Source of the DNA: Megascapheus bottae
Lineage: Eukaryota; Chordata; Mammalia; Rodentia; Geomyidae
Assembly: GCA_024803745.1 (NCBI GenBank)
Contig: JANJXV010000013.1
Span: forward strand, 34,018,001 to 34,082,000
Direction: 5' to 3'
DNA: 64,000 bases
The notes under the pieces are model-generated. The model searched no databases. It had not been told where the DNA came from and worked only from the letters and a program-made list of their open reading frames with translations. A program made the translations under genes and the position numbers. The number at the start of each line of letters is the position of its first letter. Position 1 is the stretch's first letter. This document shows positions 36,901 to 52,534 of this stretch, piece by piece.

Positions 36901-39116
36901 AACTTTCTGCTTCAAGAAATATATTCAATTAGAAACAAGTAATTAAAAGGTAAGGGTCATTAAAAAGAAACCTCATTTGAAAGATGACAGGGCTTAAGGC
37001 ATTTTTTATGGAATGGAAGGAGAAAAAAGAATGGTGCTGTTTTATTATATAGATTTACCATATGCAATACCCATATTTCATTTTCCACTTCCACAAACTA
37101 TTTGGAGGTGATGAAAGCCTGGCTTGGAACCCATTCATTTTTTAAATATCCACCTAGTGCCTAAAGGGTACAATTCTTAAAAATGAAAATGTGCAGACAG
37201 GTCGTCCTCAGTGTGAATTAAACTCATTTGTTATTTTCTAATATATACCATTATTCTCAGTCTTATAGACCAAGGATCTCTTTATCAACTAAATTAGACA
37301 TTTCTCCACGCAGAATACTCCATTCCAGTAAGAAAAAGCAGTCAATTGTGCAAATATGGGGCCATTGCTATCCTTGTACATACATTAATTGATGAACTGC
37401 ATGTTGTTTTGCATAAATGTGATATTATGTTGACATTCTGCCTATTTAATTCATTTTCTTACAAATTCATTTTCTGACAAAATCTGTTTCTTCCCCCCCC
37501 CCCTGTTTATAAACTGGCTTAAAGTAATGCAAAATAAGAAACTCACCATTTGGAGGTAGAAATGGCTCACCACAAGATACCCAGATGGAAATAGGATTTC
37601 TGAGAACCAGAGTGAGCAAAACCTCATCTACACCATCCAAACTATCACATTTTCCAGGCCCTTGAAATAGTTTGTTTTTCACTTTCATTATTGCGTTTTC
37701 TGGAAAAGAAATAACACATTTTCAATGAGTAAAGGAAGACATGCCTTCCAAGTTTGTTTATGAAAAATACCTCATTAATGACTTTAAATAGAAGACATTA
37801 GTAGTAAAGATCATAAATCTTGTTGCTCTCTTAGTATATCAGGGATAGAAATCTCACACAAAGAAAGCTACTACTAGCAAGATTTCCTTTCATTACAAAA
37901 TGCTTAAAGACACAAGTATCTGCCCTCACATTAGAACACGGCCCACAAAGATGGATCTTATTATATGATGGACTCAAGTTTCTGGAAGTTGATTATTGGA
38001 ATATGCAAACAAAAGATGTTCCATGAAGTAGCTACATGAGCAAATGTGTTTTGTTAATTTTATGGAATTCGGTGTTTTCAATGCTAAATTTACATTATTT
38101 TTTTCATATTTGTTCTTTTGCAAGGTAAAGTCATTATGAAAATCTTACTGAAACTCAGAACCACTTTTATCAGCCCTTGACTGGGACTGAAAAATTCTAA
38201 CAAAAATCAAATGAAAAAATATCACATTAGCATTTTCATGACTGAACGTGATTAGAACCAGAAAATAATTGTAGACTATAGCCAACCTTTCATATTTTCC
38301 ATAGCTGTCTCTCCTTTTCCAACAGGAGCTCCATCATTCTTCTGTTCCTCGCTGCCTCTTTGGATATGAGCTTCATCTAGAGCCCATACAACCAAATCGT
38401 GCAGGGTATGGATTGTGGTTCCATCTCGGGTGTATATTTTTGAGGCTGTTCTAGCAAGTCCAAGCTGCTCCATGCATTCTGTAAGAAGCTACATAACACA
38501 ACTGTAAAGGACTGATGTGGAAAAAATGAGAGCCCTGAGAAGAAGAATAAACATCTGGCAATTCTAGAAATTTAGGGAAAATGCTTTTATGTTTGGGTAG
38601 TAGAAATCTGAGTGACTAGTGATCTTGATCTTTACATAGTGAGGCTTTTTATATGATTGACCTACCTCATCCCACAACATTAGGCTAATCCAGCTGTAAA
38701 AATATTTTGTTCTAAAATTTTCATTCAGCAGTAGTGTATGCTAGTACATGGTCAGCATATGAGTATTTTATAAAAGGTCTTTAACCTAGAAATCTTCTTT
38801 CAATGTTGAATTGAAACTCCTTTGCACAACTATATAGATAATTTTTGAAAAATATATTTTCCTTTTTTTGTTTCACCAGGTATAAAACTGCAGGATTTTG
38901 GGTGGATGAACAGCTTTAAATAAATGAATACAGTTTTAAACAAGAACTTACATGTACTAACTACTGTCACTTTTATAGATAGATAGAAATTTGGATGGAA
39001 GGTTAATTTTTTTCCAAAATCTTTCTTGGAGTTACTAACTCTTATACTTTGCATAATCCAATGTAGAGAGATCTCTTAATTTAAAAATCTATTTGACCAA
39101 AGGAATTGGTGAAAAG

Positions 39117-39156
<40 letters not shown>

Positions 39157-42100
39157 GCACAGCCTGGTGTATAACTCCATGTTATAGTTAACATCACTAG
39201 TAAAATGCATTATTAAAATCATTAATCAGAGAATGTATAGACAGGACAAACATTAAACAATGGAAGAACCAAGCTGGGTTTGGGCCTGGGCTTTTCCTCT
39301 CTTCCAATAACTATACAGCTGCTAAGGCAGACACATCTCATTCCAGAGTAGCTAGAATTAGACTCTTCCCCAAAGCCTGTATGCAAAGAAATAACATTTA
39401 AAAATCTGATATCTTGATCTCATCAATTTTAATTGGTAGCTTTGTTGAGGACATTTATCACTCCATCTCACTGTATTTTGTTGAATTACCACTATCATTA
39501 CCTCTGAGGATGCAAAGCCCAATTAAGTGACAGTCATTTACCATGGGGAATGTTTTAGCCACAATTAACTTTCCATTGCGGTATCCTTCCCCATTTCTGT
39601 ATGCAATTATCTTCACTGGCTGCTGGTGCAGAGTTGCCACACCTCCGTGAGCCACAGCCCGCGTGCAAGTCTTCATCCGTAAGGATAACAGACGTTCTTC
39701 ATAATAACTTAGAGTTTTCTCAGCCTCATCAGATGATAAATCAACCTGATTTGTTGAAAAAAATTATATGAACACAGTTTTCTTTTAGTTTTGCAACTCT
39801 GCCAAATTTCAATCCTCAATCTATTCACTTAATGAATATATGTGTATGTGGTAGTAAATTTTGTGAAGCTAAACTTGTATACTAGAGATTCTTCATGCCA
39901 TAGTAGGAAGGATTTGGTGTCAGAATTCTTGCTTTCTTTTGAACCCTGTCATTGAGCTACAATGTGGCTTGTAGGAATCTGGCTTGTGGGTTTTGCCCTC
40001 TCTGTGTTTTATTTTGTCTCGTCTTGATTTGCCTGGGAGGTGAAGGAATTTTTTTGTATGTGTAGGTCATGGGGCTTGAACTTGGTCTGGCACTGTCCCT
40101 GAGCGCTTCACCTCAAGGATACTGCCCTACCTTTGAGCCAAGCCCCATTTTCCATTTTCTAGAGGTTAATTGGAGACAAGAGTCTCAGGTCCTTTTGTGC
40201 CAGGGCTGGCTTTGAACCTTGGTCCTCAGATCTCAGTCTCCTGAGTAGCTTGGATTACAGGAGTGAGCCACCATGCCAGGCTGGGAATTTTTTGTTGTTG
40301 TTCTTGTTTCTTCTGATTTTTCTTGATAACAAATGATGGAAGAAGATACTAGAGCCAAATCAACCTAAGTAAGGGGATATTAACATTATAGATATTCTCT
40401 GAAATGTTAACTTTGGGAGACTTTCACTCTATGGTGTGATGTATTAATGAATGAGGCATGGAATGTGGCTGTGGGCAGGGCTCTTTGGCTTTCCTTTGGT
40501 ATGTAGGACCCAGCCCTGTGATGGGAGCTGTCTGAGGTGTTCAACACTGTGCATTTTCTCCAACCAGCTCTTATCCTCAGGCTTCCCAGAGGATGCATCC
40601 TTTTTTCTTTTGGGATAACTGTTCAGTTGACAGTTACAGCAGTGTGTTACGCCTCCACCCCACCATGTGGATTGAGATTAGGAGAAAAAGGAAGTGAATC
40701 TGGGAATGGCTCTCCAGGACACCAAGCTGGCAGGCTGTCTACATTTAAGAATCGACTTTTATTCAGCTATATAATTTTCTTCAATTCTTTCTTGGGATTT
40801 TTAAAACAATAATAGTTCCATTTGAAATTAAGATCCCAAGAAAGTGGCAATGTATGGATTAACTCCCCTCCTCCAAGAGCCTAAGGTAGTATTGGGCATA
40901 GATGTGTGATTTTAGGCACCCAAAGTAACAGCAAATTAACAACATGTCAAATTCTTCCACACACTCTCCAAACTCATAAAAAAGAGGTTAGCCTGTGGAT
41001 ATAAACAGGAAAAAGTAGAGTTAAGTAAAGAGTTATTTCTACCTCTAAAACCACACAAGAAATACCAATGGGAGGTGTCAGCAAATTAAAGTAGCTAAAG
41101 TGCCCAATCAACTTCTAAGGGTGGATTGAACTATTAATAGATGACATATTTTAAATAACAATGGGGGAAGAAAGGAAATTATGCAGGCAGAATGGTAAAG
41201 GTGGATCTGAGGTAGATGAATTGCACAGGCAATGAATACATCAAAGCTCCAGAAAGTTTCCAAATTATTGCCACATATGCATTAGCAGGGCCAAGACTAG
41301 TGCATACCTTTGCCACACTGATGACCTTGAAAGGCCCTCGAGACAAGGACTTCTGAGTCTTAGAACCAGAAGCGCAGAGGAATGGAACTCCTGGAAGCAA
41401 TGGTTTCAGACCCTTCTCTGCTCTCATGCATCTTCCGCAAGTCTGGCAAAGCATTGTTTTCCTCTTTTCACCAGGTGAAAGATAGTAATATCCCTAACAC
41501 AAGAGACAAAGACATTTATGTAAGTACATCTGAATTATGATAGCATTTCCAGAGTACACATGACATAATAAGGCATGTGCTTCCATCATCAAATTTGAAA
41601 GCGCAATATAAATGCATTATTTTGCTCCCTAACAATAGCGTTTTGAGGAAGATATTTCCGAATAATAAAATGACAAGTCAACACCAGAGAAATGGCAGGA
41701 CCAGATTCAAGGCAGGAAATCTACAATATAAGCAGGGGACTCTCAGAATAAAGGAATCATGTTAGAACAAGTATTCCTGGCTCAGAGAGGGACAATGTGA
41801 ACCTGACACAAAAAGGGAAGCATTTTGATTGTTTGAGTATGCAAAATCCCGAGTTCACAATGATGCTATGAGTAAAAATAAAAACCAAACAAATAAAACA
41901 CAAAACCAGGGCTGGGAGTTTGGCTTAGTGGTAGAGTGCTTGCCTAGCATGCACAAAGACCCGGGGTCGATTCCTTGGTCCCACAGAGCCAAAAGTGGTG
42001 CTATGACTCAAGGGGTAGAGCTTCAGTGCTGAGAAAACCCAAGGACAGTGCTCATGCCCTGAGCCCAAGCCCAGTACTGGCAAATAAATAAAAATATATT

Positions 42101-45100
42101 TTAAAAAACCCAAAACCACAAGTTCCTGGACACCAATGGAAGTAAAATGGGACCCATTTAAACCCTGAAAAATGGCAGTTACAGCATGTAGCAGATTGTT
42201 TCCAAAGATGCCCCCAATAAGAACATTCCAACCCTGATTGCATGCCATGGGAGGAGGGCCAGTAGTGGGATTTGAACTCAGGTCCCTGCATTTGTTAGGC
42301 TAATGTTGAACCATTTGAGCTACATCTCACCCCTAGTTTTTGTTAGTTCTCATTGAGGCAGATTTTCTCAAACTTTTTCTGTCTAGCTTGCCTTGAAGTC
42401 TTTAGCTCTTCAATTGTTCTCTGAGCTGTCTGAGTAGGATTACTAGTATGAGCCAGAACCAGGCAAAAAAAATATTTTTTTGGTGCTATCGGGGTTTGAA
42501 CTAAGGGCATCACACCTGTGTAATCCCTCTGCCATTCAGACCAGGCTTCCAGTCCTCTATGCCATTTTGAAATACGATTTTGCTGCTCTTGCACTAAGAT
42601 GTAAAGTTTCCTTCTTTCTACCTTCTTCCCTTGAATATGAACACAACCCAATGTAGCACTAAAAGATGCCAGACAAGCAAATACTCAAAAGAAATTGCCA
42701 CTATGCGGCTTGTTCTGTTTTGACTACAATTATTAACTTCAAAATCAGAATGTGAACAAACTTGAGGTACCCTCCTCAAGAAACTAAGACATCACAGAAC
42801 CACTGCCTCCAGCTAATAATGTACCGATTACCAGGTCTGTCAGGGCAGCCATCCTTGATTAGTCCTCATGGAACTACTAACCAATTAACTAACTACCAGA
42901 GTTCTATTAGAGTTGATAATTGCCAAAAATAATTGGAATTGCCCAGCTAAGATCAGCCCAGCATATATTGCTAGCTCACGGACACATATATGTGATTAAA
43001 CTTAAGTCAGTATGCCATACTGCAAATGGTATGGGAACCAGATGGAAAGAATTGAACACTTGAACACCAATTCTTTCCCCTATAAACTCTCTCCTACACC
43101 TTTCCCCCATAAACCATATTTTAGGGTAATCAAACATCTAGTTGATGAGGTAATCTTCTTTCTTACACCAAATGTTCAGCTAACAAATGAAGAAAACAAT
43201 ACATTAAGGATGTACTTACATTGAAAAAAAAAAGAAAACAATATGTTCAACAACACTGTCTTTTTTAAAAGACAAAATTATGACTTTGAGAAGTGACTGT
43301 AGATTTTTTTAATATGAGCTTGAGTTGAAGTAACCTGAACCAACTAATACCATTTAAAAATGGAAAATCTAGGCATTGCTTGAAGAGTGCTGAATATGAG
43401 ATACACAGGAAAACCTAAGAAGGTTGTTGCCAAAATGCTACTCAAAAATCTAGTTACAATTCTAGTGCCCAATTCCATTGGCAAAAATTATGGGGATAGA
43501 GAAACAAGACAAAGTGTGTGAATGGGTAAGAAAACAAACAAATATAGAATCTTCTACTAAAAGGGGACCCAGAGTATGCAATAACATGTTACCTTGGTGC
43601 CTTGTTTGAATCTTGACTCAAATCAACAAACCATAAAAAAGAATTTTTAGGACAAGATGGGAAACTTGCTTAAGATTAGAATATTCTATAACTGGAAAGT
43701 TATTAATTTAATTACCTATGATAAGGGTAATATGATTTGTATTCAAAAATCTTAGAGAATAGTCGAATGTTCAGGCAAAACAATGTCATGTCTGGGAGAA
43801 CAACACATGACAAAATCTTGATAATAGTTGAATCTGCATATAGGTAAATTAAAACTCATTGTATTAGTCTCCCAATTTTGGAACATGTATGGAAGCAATA
43901 CAACAAGCAATAAGTACCAATCAATTCCTTTCACTCTTCATAACTTTCCTTAACTATTCACTAACCAGAATCACAGAATCCGGGTGACTTCACAAAATAT
44001 TCAGGGTGGAAGCTGTGCATAGTGGCACATGCCTACACCCATAAGGCAGAGGCAGTAACATGGCAAGATTACCTTGGGCTACAGAGCAACACCTTGTCTG
44101 AAAAGAAATTTTAAAAAAGAATTCATCATTATGTGAGAAGTAATGCACCTACTATTTGGTGAATGTAACTGTAACCCCTCTATACGTTACCCCTACAATA
44201 AAAAATTAAATTATATTAAAAAAAAGAGTTTGACCTGTATGAAGTTTCCTTTTGGAGGAAAAATGTTTCCTGCTTTATTGATTATCCAGTTTTTCTTTTA
44301 TTTTGGGGAAGAGGAAAGAACTTACTGGTTGATCAATATTTTCTTTGATGATGGATGATGTGCATATGCCAGCTAAATTTGCTGATGTGATTTCCTTATC
44401 CAGTGCAGTGCTATGAAAGGCCATAAAGGCTTTCATGTTTTCCTTGTAATGCCACTTTTGATTGGCAGCTCCATTGTTATGTGGCTTATATTTCTGAAAA
44501 CAAAAAGAGATAAGTATGTAATCAAATAGGTAATTATATGTGCTACCAAGAGTTTGTATAAGTTCAGAAAATATGAATAATTATTCATAACTATACTATG
44601 CAATAATTAGTGTGTTGATATTTGTGCAATTACATCATCATTTAGAAAATCAATGTCACAAATACAATTTGGTAACTTTTTTCACTTAGAAATGTCATGA
44701 ATCAAAAAAAAAGAATAAAAAAAAAGAAATGTCATGAATCTATTTCTGAAGATTTTCTATCATTTAATCTTAGAGATATTTGATTTTACTAATAGCTAAT
44801 AATTCAACATGTGAGCTATTTCTTAAAATTTCCTTATAAAAAGTATAATAGTGCAGATATCTGTATAAACCTATGATAACTTCTTACGACAAATATAAAA
44901 AAGTTAAGTTGTTGAGAAAATATAATCATTTCTAATGACTATATTACATCAGAATTTTTTATAGAGGGAATATCTTTTTTTTTTAATTTTTGGTCAGTAC
45001 AATGACAAGGCCTCACATTCCACTTCTAGCTTTTTGTCAGTTAATTGGTGATATGAGTCCAAGATTTGTCTGCCCAGGCTGAATTTGAACTTTAATCCTC

Positions 45101-48100
45101 TCATCACAGCCTTTAAGTAAGTAGGTTTACAGGCATAAGCCATTAAGAAATGGTTAAAGAGAATATTTTACTTTATGCTTCCACCAATTGTGTATGAAAT
45201 TATCTACTTTTTTATATTTGCAGATGGCACATTTGCCTAAATGCTTACTAAGTGTATAAATCACACCTTGTTGATGTTTTCACTATTAAAATATTTTTAT
45301 TTACACATTAGTTGTACAAGGGAGATTTTCACCTAACAATTACATACTTCATATTTTATTTTTAATTATTCTGATTCTATTCAAGGTGGTTTGTTTTTTT
45401 CTAAGAACATTTAGTTAAATTAGTAATAGAAACAGAGTATTTATTCTAATTAGAAGTGTTGGCACAAATATGGCTAAAGAAATAGTTTTAATTTTACAGA
45501 CCTTAACCAATACATAAATTCTAACTAATTATACCATGACACCTCAAGATTCTTTATAATTTATAACACCTAGTTTACCAGGTGAGCAATTAGAAGCAAA
45601 GAAGAAAATAAATGAGTCCTAAGAACTGACCTAACCGATCAGACAAAAGACCTCCCTCAGAGTTCTACAAGTTGTCTGTATTTCCAAGGAATAAGAAAAG
45701 GTCTGGAAGTATTAAATTAACATGCATAATTTTATTATTTTAGTATCAACTTTATTTTCTCATAAACTGATTACTTCAATGAGCAAAAAAAAAAAATGAA
45801 GAAAAAAAAGAAATGAAGAAAAAAAAGAAAATGAAGAACAAAAGAAAAAAATCTTGAAAGGTAATCCAAATTAGTTAAAGATTAAATTTAGTACTTACAA
45901 AATGAGAACCTGAGGGAACTGATTAAGGTGTTACTTGTTTATTTTTTCTGGTTTTTAAAAATGTTTTATTATCTCTTAGGTATACAAAAGAGTTAAGCGT
46001 TTATGAGTACCATGTATCTTGACCAATGGCATCCCTTTCAACAGCCTCATCCACCTCTTCCAACCCATACACTGAGATGACTTTGCACCCTTGGGTTACA
46101 TATTTTTTATTATTGTTCAGTAATTGAACAAAGGAATTGCCATTTTACCAAGTAATTTATGATTCAATGCCCATGTTACTCTTTTCAACATTCTCACCCA
46201 TCCCTCTCAACCTGCCTCTTCCCTTACGTTTCTTAATTTTGTAAGATATATGTTGAATTCTTCATTGTAATTTTATAAAAACTGACTAAGGCACTACTTT
46301 TGCCTTTATGTGAGATTTTATCTCACAGTGGTCTATGCTGAGGTACCTGATAGAATAAAATGCAATGTTATGTATGTTGTGTCTCTCAGCATCTTTTTTT
46401 TAGCCCCTATTTATCACGAAGACAGAAGATGTAATTAAGCTCTGGTATTTGTCCAGATTGCTATGTCTCACTTTTGGATTCAGGGCCTGCAAAACAAGTT
46501 GCTTCAGTGCTATTAAAAACACAAATTAAACAAATGTTATTTGGAGACAATTATTCTGTTCAAGGATAGAAAAGATAGAAAATGCTGTTCAGGGTTTAGA
46601 AAGTAATACAGAGTAGAAATGCTTCTAAGCATTCAGATGTCTTAGCCAGAAAAGGAAATATATTTATGAGTGATTTTATTATTAGAATGCCAGACAGATG
46701 TGAAAAAATGAGAACTTCTTAGGGTTTTGCCTCAAACAGAATGAAGCCAGGGTTCTCTGGAGTTTCTCAAAAAAAAATATGGCTATAAGAATTTTCAGAA
46801 TTGTATTAAAAGTGTACTACAAATGGGTTCTTTTGTCGAATTAACAATGTGGACTCATGTCCTCAAAAAAGACCTTCCTCATCAGATTCTCCTCCTTTAG
46901 TTTCCAGGGGTGTGTATGTGAGAGGGGCTTGTGGATGTTTTCCATGATCCAATTTAGGTGCATCTAATAGGCATTCACGTAGACTCACGCATTCTGCCTG
47001 GACAATCTCTCCTATTCATGTTGGGTTTGATTTCAGTAACTAGCATAGAACTTGACTTGCAGCAAGCCTACCATCACCATTTGTTGGATTAAACTAAATT
47101 GAGAGACACAGCAACATGCTCAACTCGAAATCTAGGCAGCTTGTTATAAATATTTGAACAATGACATTCAAGATAGTGTTCTATGACAGCTATTTTTTGT
47201 TTTTGTTATCGCCAGTCCGGGGCTTGAAGTGATGGCCTGAGCACTGTCTTTGGACTTTCTCAAGGCTAGAGTTCTGCCACTTGAGCCTCAGCACCACTTC
47301 CAGCTTTTGCTATGTATGTGGTACCAAGGAATTGAATCCTGCCTTTTTGCATGCTAGGCAAGTACTCTACCACTAGGCCAAACTCCCAGCTCTGACAGCT
47401 ATATTTTTTTTGGCTCCACAACAAGAAGGCATGGAGCTTCCCATCATTTTAATTGAAGGGCTATGATTAGTCCCTTACCTGAACAACAACTGGGTAGCCG
47501 CTGGCTTCATTAGGCAACTTAGTCACAGACACTGCCAGCACCAGGTCTGGGTTACTCTTCAGGTGAAAGGTCCTTGAGAAAACAAGATTCATTCCATTAG
47601 TATGACCAGATTTAACCTCTTCTGGTGCCACTTCCTAGTGTGCTGGCTTTCATCTATGGGCATGCTCTGTGATGTGGATATGAATCTTACACGTCCCCCA
47701 TGGTAAGCAGAATGTTATACTTTCCTACCCTTTTTGGCTTTGACATGAACACACCCCAGAGAAGGCCTGCCCAACCAGGTGCCCAGATGTGCAGTCCCTG
47801 GGCCTCTTGCAGTCCTCTCTCCTGCCTGGTAGTCACTGCTCACTGCCCTACAACATGTACATCCTGCACTTCTGCCCTGTTGCTATACCAGTACAGTCAT
47901 TCCTCTATATGGCAGTATGCCCATACGTGCCAGAGGGTTGCTTCCTGCATGCCCAATAACCACCATCTCCTAAAATACTACCTTCCATAAGCTCCTGCAG
48001 AGGAGTAATTGAATTCCGGTTCCCAACAAGCCTTTCACAGGAAGCAAAGAAAAAGCCTGCTGTTCTGTCTGCTTTGCTCCTCAGGGCAAAGAGCTCCCAG

Positions 48101-51100
48101 TGATGTAGCAAAGGAATGCATTCACCGGCTCCCTTTCACATTCCCTTCTCCAGCCTTCCCTGAGACCAGACCAGGATGGGTTCCTTGCCCTCCACATGGC
48201 TCCTCCAGGTAAAAGAATAGGATAAAGCTAGTCCTCCCCTGCCCACCCAGCACCCACTGTGCACCCACTGGTGCTGCCTGCTAATGCCCATGCAGTCTGT
48301 TCCAGCACAGATTCACAACCTTAGACATCACAGATCTATAGAAAATGCAATGAAAATCACAGCTTTCTCAAAAAGAAAAATTGCGCATGGATGCACAAAC
48401 AAGTCTAAAATACCTTTCCTTTTTACCTGAATATTACGATATTACCCAACTAACCAGGAATTTGCTTCTCGCTTCTGTTTTCCAAAAAAATATATAATCC
48501 TTAAGCCATTATCATATCCAATGAAATTCATAATTTTGTAATATTATCAGATAGCTATACGGTTATAGGTTTCTCTTGACTGTCTGAAAAAGAACTTTTG
48601 ACTGGTTCCAAACTGTATCCAAAGTGAGAGATGTATTTCTTAAAGTTAGACTTCCACTTTGTGATTAGAAGTTGATTATGTTTATGAAAACTACATTAGT
48701 GGAGAAGGCTTGTATGTGGAAAAGAACTAGCAGGGATTGAATTTATAGGAAAAAAAAACCTTTTACTTGGAAGTGTTTTAAATTTATTAGTTCAAAACAG
48801 AATGTTATATTTGAGGAACAATATCTATGGCCAGGTACAACTTTGTAGTAAATCTAATAGATTATTTTTATGTAGAATCTTTCCATTTCTCTCTCTTTCT
48901 CTCTCTCTCTCTCATTAAATCAAATAGAAAAATCCAAAGCCTTCACCTATCTCCTTTCTTGATAAGGACCTGTTATTCTCTTATTCACTTCTTGACATAT
49001 TAATCTTCAAATTCAGTAGGATTACCTGCTCTCTTCTTTGTGTATCCAATGTTGGTGATTATCATTTGATTTCTTCGCCATCAAAACCACCTCCATGCCT
49101 GAACGGATGTCAGGACCCTGTACACCCACGACTAACTGAGGTACAGCATGACTTATGATTTGTCCGTCTCTATATTCAAACTGCTGATTGTAAGACTTCT
49201 GCAGTTTACTATGATTTGGAGAATGGCTGAGACAAAGAAAAGTATGTTAGTGGAAGAAAACTGGCCCGCACACTAGGGGCATGGGAATGGTAAATTCTAG
49301 GGTGGGAGGCATGGTACTGGAACAATCCCAAGGCTGTTAACATAGTAGCTGATAGAAAGCTCAGAATTTTGAGTTTATCTTGTAACAGAAATAGGGTGTT
49401 TAAGAAAACATTGATAAATGTCATCAGAAAATAAAAACGTTTGGATGAACAAGCATTTAAAGAAGAAAAAATGAAATTCAAAAATCAAGTAGGAAGGATA
49501 TTAGAGTAAAAATAGAAATAAAGGGGTTGAATGCAAAACTGTGAGGAATTATTTGTTTCTATCTGCTTTCTACAATATTCCTAGCAAAAAGGTACCACTC
49601 TCTTACAACAAACCATGAACAAATAAAGAATTAGCATCACAGAAAGTGATGTCAAGCTAGTAGGCTAATTGGTTATCTCTTATTTAATGATCTTAGCACA
49701 TTGAGCAAACTTGTCAAATATGACAAATATCACAATGCATTGCCAGTTAAATTAATCTATAGAACTCTGTAAAGCCCCTGCCATGTTCATGGTCTAATGC
49801 TAGCTGCTGAAAGTGCCAAGATGGATTAGCATAATCCAGGAACCAGTACAATGTTAAGCAAATGACTCAGATTATAACTAATGCTTAGCACTATGTAATA
49901 ATGTCTAGTTTCCTATCATTTACTGGAATGTTGTCCAGAAAAGAATAAAATTAGAAAAAGAAAAGTTGTATTTCACTTTTTCTTGTGATTATTAAGGCAT
50001 AGCATATGTTAATTTATAAGTTCACTCAGATAAGGTACAAGTTCACTCAGTTCATTCAACAAATGTCAGCTGTATACTAAGTCCTCCAGAAGCAAATGTG
50101 GATGAGAGTATTGTATAGTCAAGGGGAAAGAGGTAAATAAATGAAGAGGAGAATGGAAGAGTATGTTTAATAATCCAATGTATAGCCCACAAAATTAAGA
50201 AGAGTGAAAGAGTGAGTGGGTAGGGAGGTATGAGTGAGAATATTCAAGGAGATAACATTGATCAAGATGCACTGTATTCCTAAACTGCTTTGTTAAGTGA
50301 CAACTCTTTTGATAGCTACTTAAAAGTAATTTTCAAAGCTTAAAAAGATGATCAACAAGAAGGCAAGAAATTATATTGCCCTGAACAAAATGAGCTAACA
50401 GAAAAAGAACCTTCCCGCCAATACCTGTAAATACATGAAATGAAAACAGAAGACAAGTGCATCTGTACATAAAAAGGAGCTGACAGTAGTGAAAACACCT
50501 AAGGAATCTGAGACCAGAAAGAGTCCTTTGCAACTTTGTACCTGTCTTCCTTTTGTGGTTTTACTTTTTCAAAGAGCTCTTCTTCCATTTTCTTTGGAAG
50601 ACTGTCATTCTCTTCAGCAGCAAAGAAACTGTCCTGCCAGGCATACCTGAGGCGCGGGGCACAAGCTGCCATTCTGAGATGAGCTCTGGCATGTGAATCT
50701 CTATAGAGCCAGAAGAACATGCAAGTCTAAGAATGCATTTGGTGACACAGTCTGATCAGAGCTCATAGGATACTGATGGATTTATACATGGTATTTTCAA
50801 AGGATTGCCTAACTTTGGCAATCCACCTCTGACAAATACATAATTTAAATTGTTAAATAGAAGTCTACAAATAAAATCCATTAGGCATGTAATACATTGC
50901 ATTCCTATTTGTTATAATAATTTAACAAAATGGGACTATGTATTGTATTTTAAAGATGGGGTGATGGGCTATGTAGTATATTTTAAAGATATTATATTTT
51001 AAAGATCTGGATCACTTGGTAGTCGGAGAACCATAATGAACATCTGAAAAGAGCCCTCCTACTTCCTCATATGTAAGTCATAATTCTGTCTGGAAAATGT

Positions 51101-52485
51101 AGCCAAGATTCCATAAAGTTTACTTGATATTAAATCAACTTAAACTTTCCCCCTCAGTGTAGTAATCTAGAGACTCAAATAGCATCTACATATATATGTA
51201 TATATATATACATACATATATATATATGCATACGTGTAAATAAAGTTCTCTGGTACAGACAGGTACCCGTGATGATTTTATGCAACTGCAAGCGATATCT
51301 GATTATGAAAATCCCTAGCAGAGTGTGTTAGTAGAGTTGACTGTACATTCCCCTAATGTTGGTAGCAGCACTGCATAAGGCCATGAAACTGAGATAACCG
51401 CAGCTTTTCCCATCAAAATTTCCCTGACAGATGAAATGCACGACTGCCACCTTGTGTCCCAAAAGAGAAACACAGCTTTCCCACCAACTCATTTTTCTGA
51501 GGAAAAGTAAGTGTCATTCTTGGTTTTGACAAGTTGGCAAAGTGCAGACAAGTCTTTTCCCTTATTTCCAGGATTTCCCTTTATCTTTTAGCTCCCAATC
51601 TCCCTGTCAAGTGGACTGTCCTCAAGTCAATTTCAGAACACTTTTAATCTTCCACCTTGATTTATTCATTAACTAATTTGCTCATGGAAATCATCATCCA
51701 TCTGAAAGCCATTTATTCCTTTAACAATATTTATTGAACAATTATTATATGTCAGGCACAGAGTTCTAAGTATTGAGCATAGAGTAATGAATCAAATAAA
51801 TGTTTTGGATTCCACAGAGCTTATGTCCTAGTGGGAAGTCAGGAAAAAATAGACAAGTAAATCAATGAAGTAAGTGCCATAAGCTCAATAAAGCAAATAT
51901 TCCAATAGAAATTCACTGGAATGAGCCATGGGCTATTTTATCAGTGGGGCCATGCAAGTCTCCTCTAAGAGTGCATGTGTAAAAAATGGAATCATTCGTA
52001 CTTTTGGCCATCGTAGGAGCAGACAGACAGACAGTGGTGTGGAGGGTGTGCAGTGTGGGTGTACAGGGGTAGGTGGCACTGGACAAGACTCAAGAAGTGG
52101 GTCGTGCCTATCACAAGCAGAAAGGAAATGCAAAAAATATCCTCTATGGATTATAGAATTATGACATAGGACAAACTATTTCTTGAAATACGCCTTCATG
52201 TGCCATTGGTGGTGTCAAGACAAGAGAATCAATTAACCATTCACCAAAGCTAGGAAATACGTTTTCTAAAATAAAAGTTAGTAATCTTTTTTTTTTTTTT
52301 GTCAGTCATGGGGCTTGAACTCTGGGCCTGGGCTGCTCTGTGCCTGAGCTCTTCAGCTCAAGTCTATCACCCTACCCCTAGAGCCACAGCCCCACTTCCC
52401 ATTTTCTAGCGATTAATTGGAGATGAGTCTCACGTTCTTTAGTGCCCAGACTGGCTTCAAAGTTAATAATCTTATAGCTGAAGAT

Positions 52486-52534
<49 letters not shown>

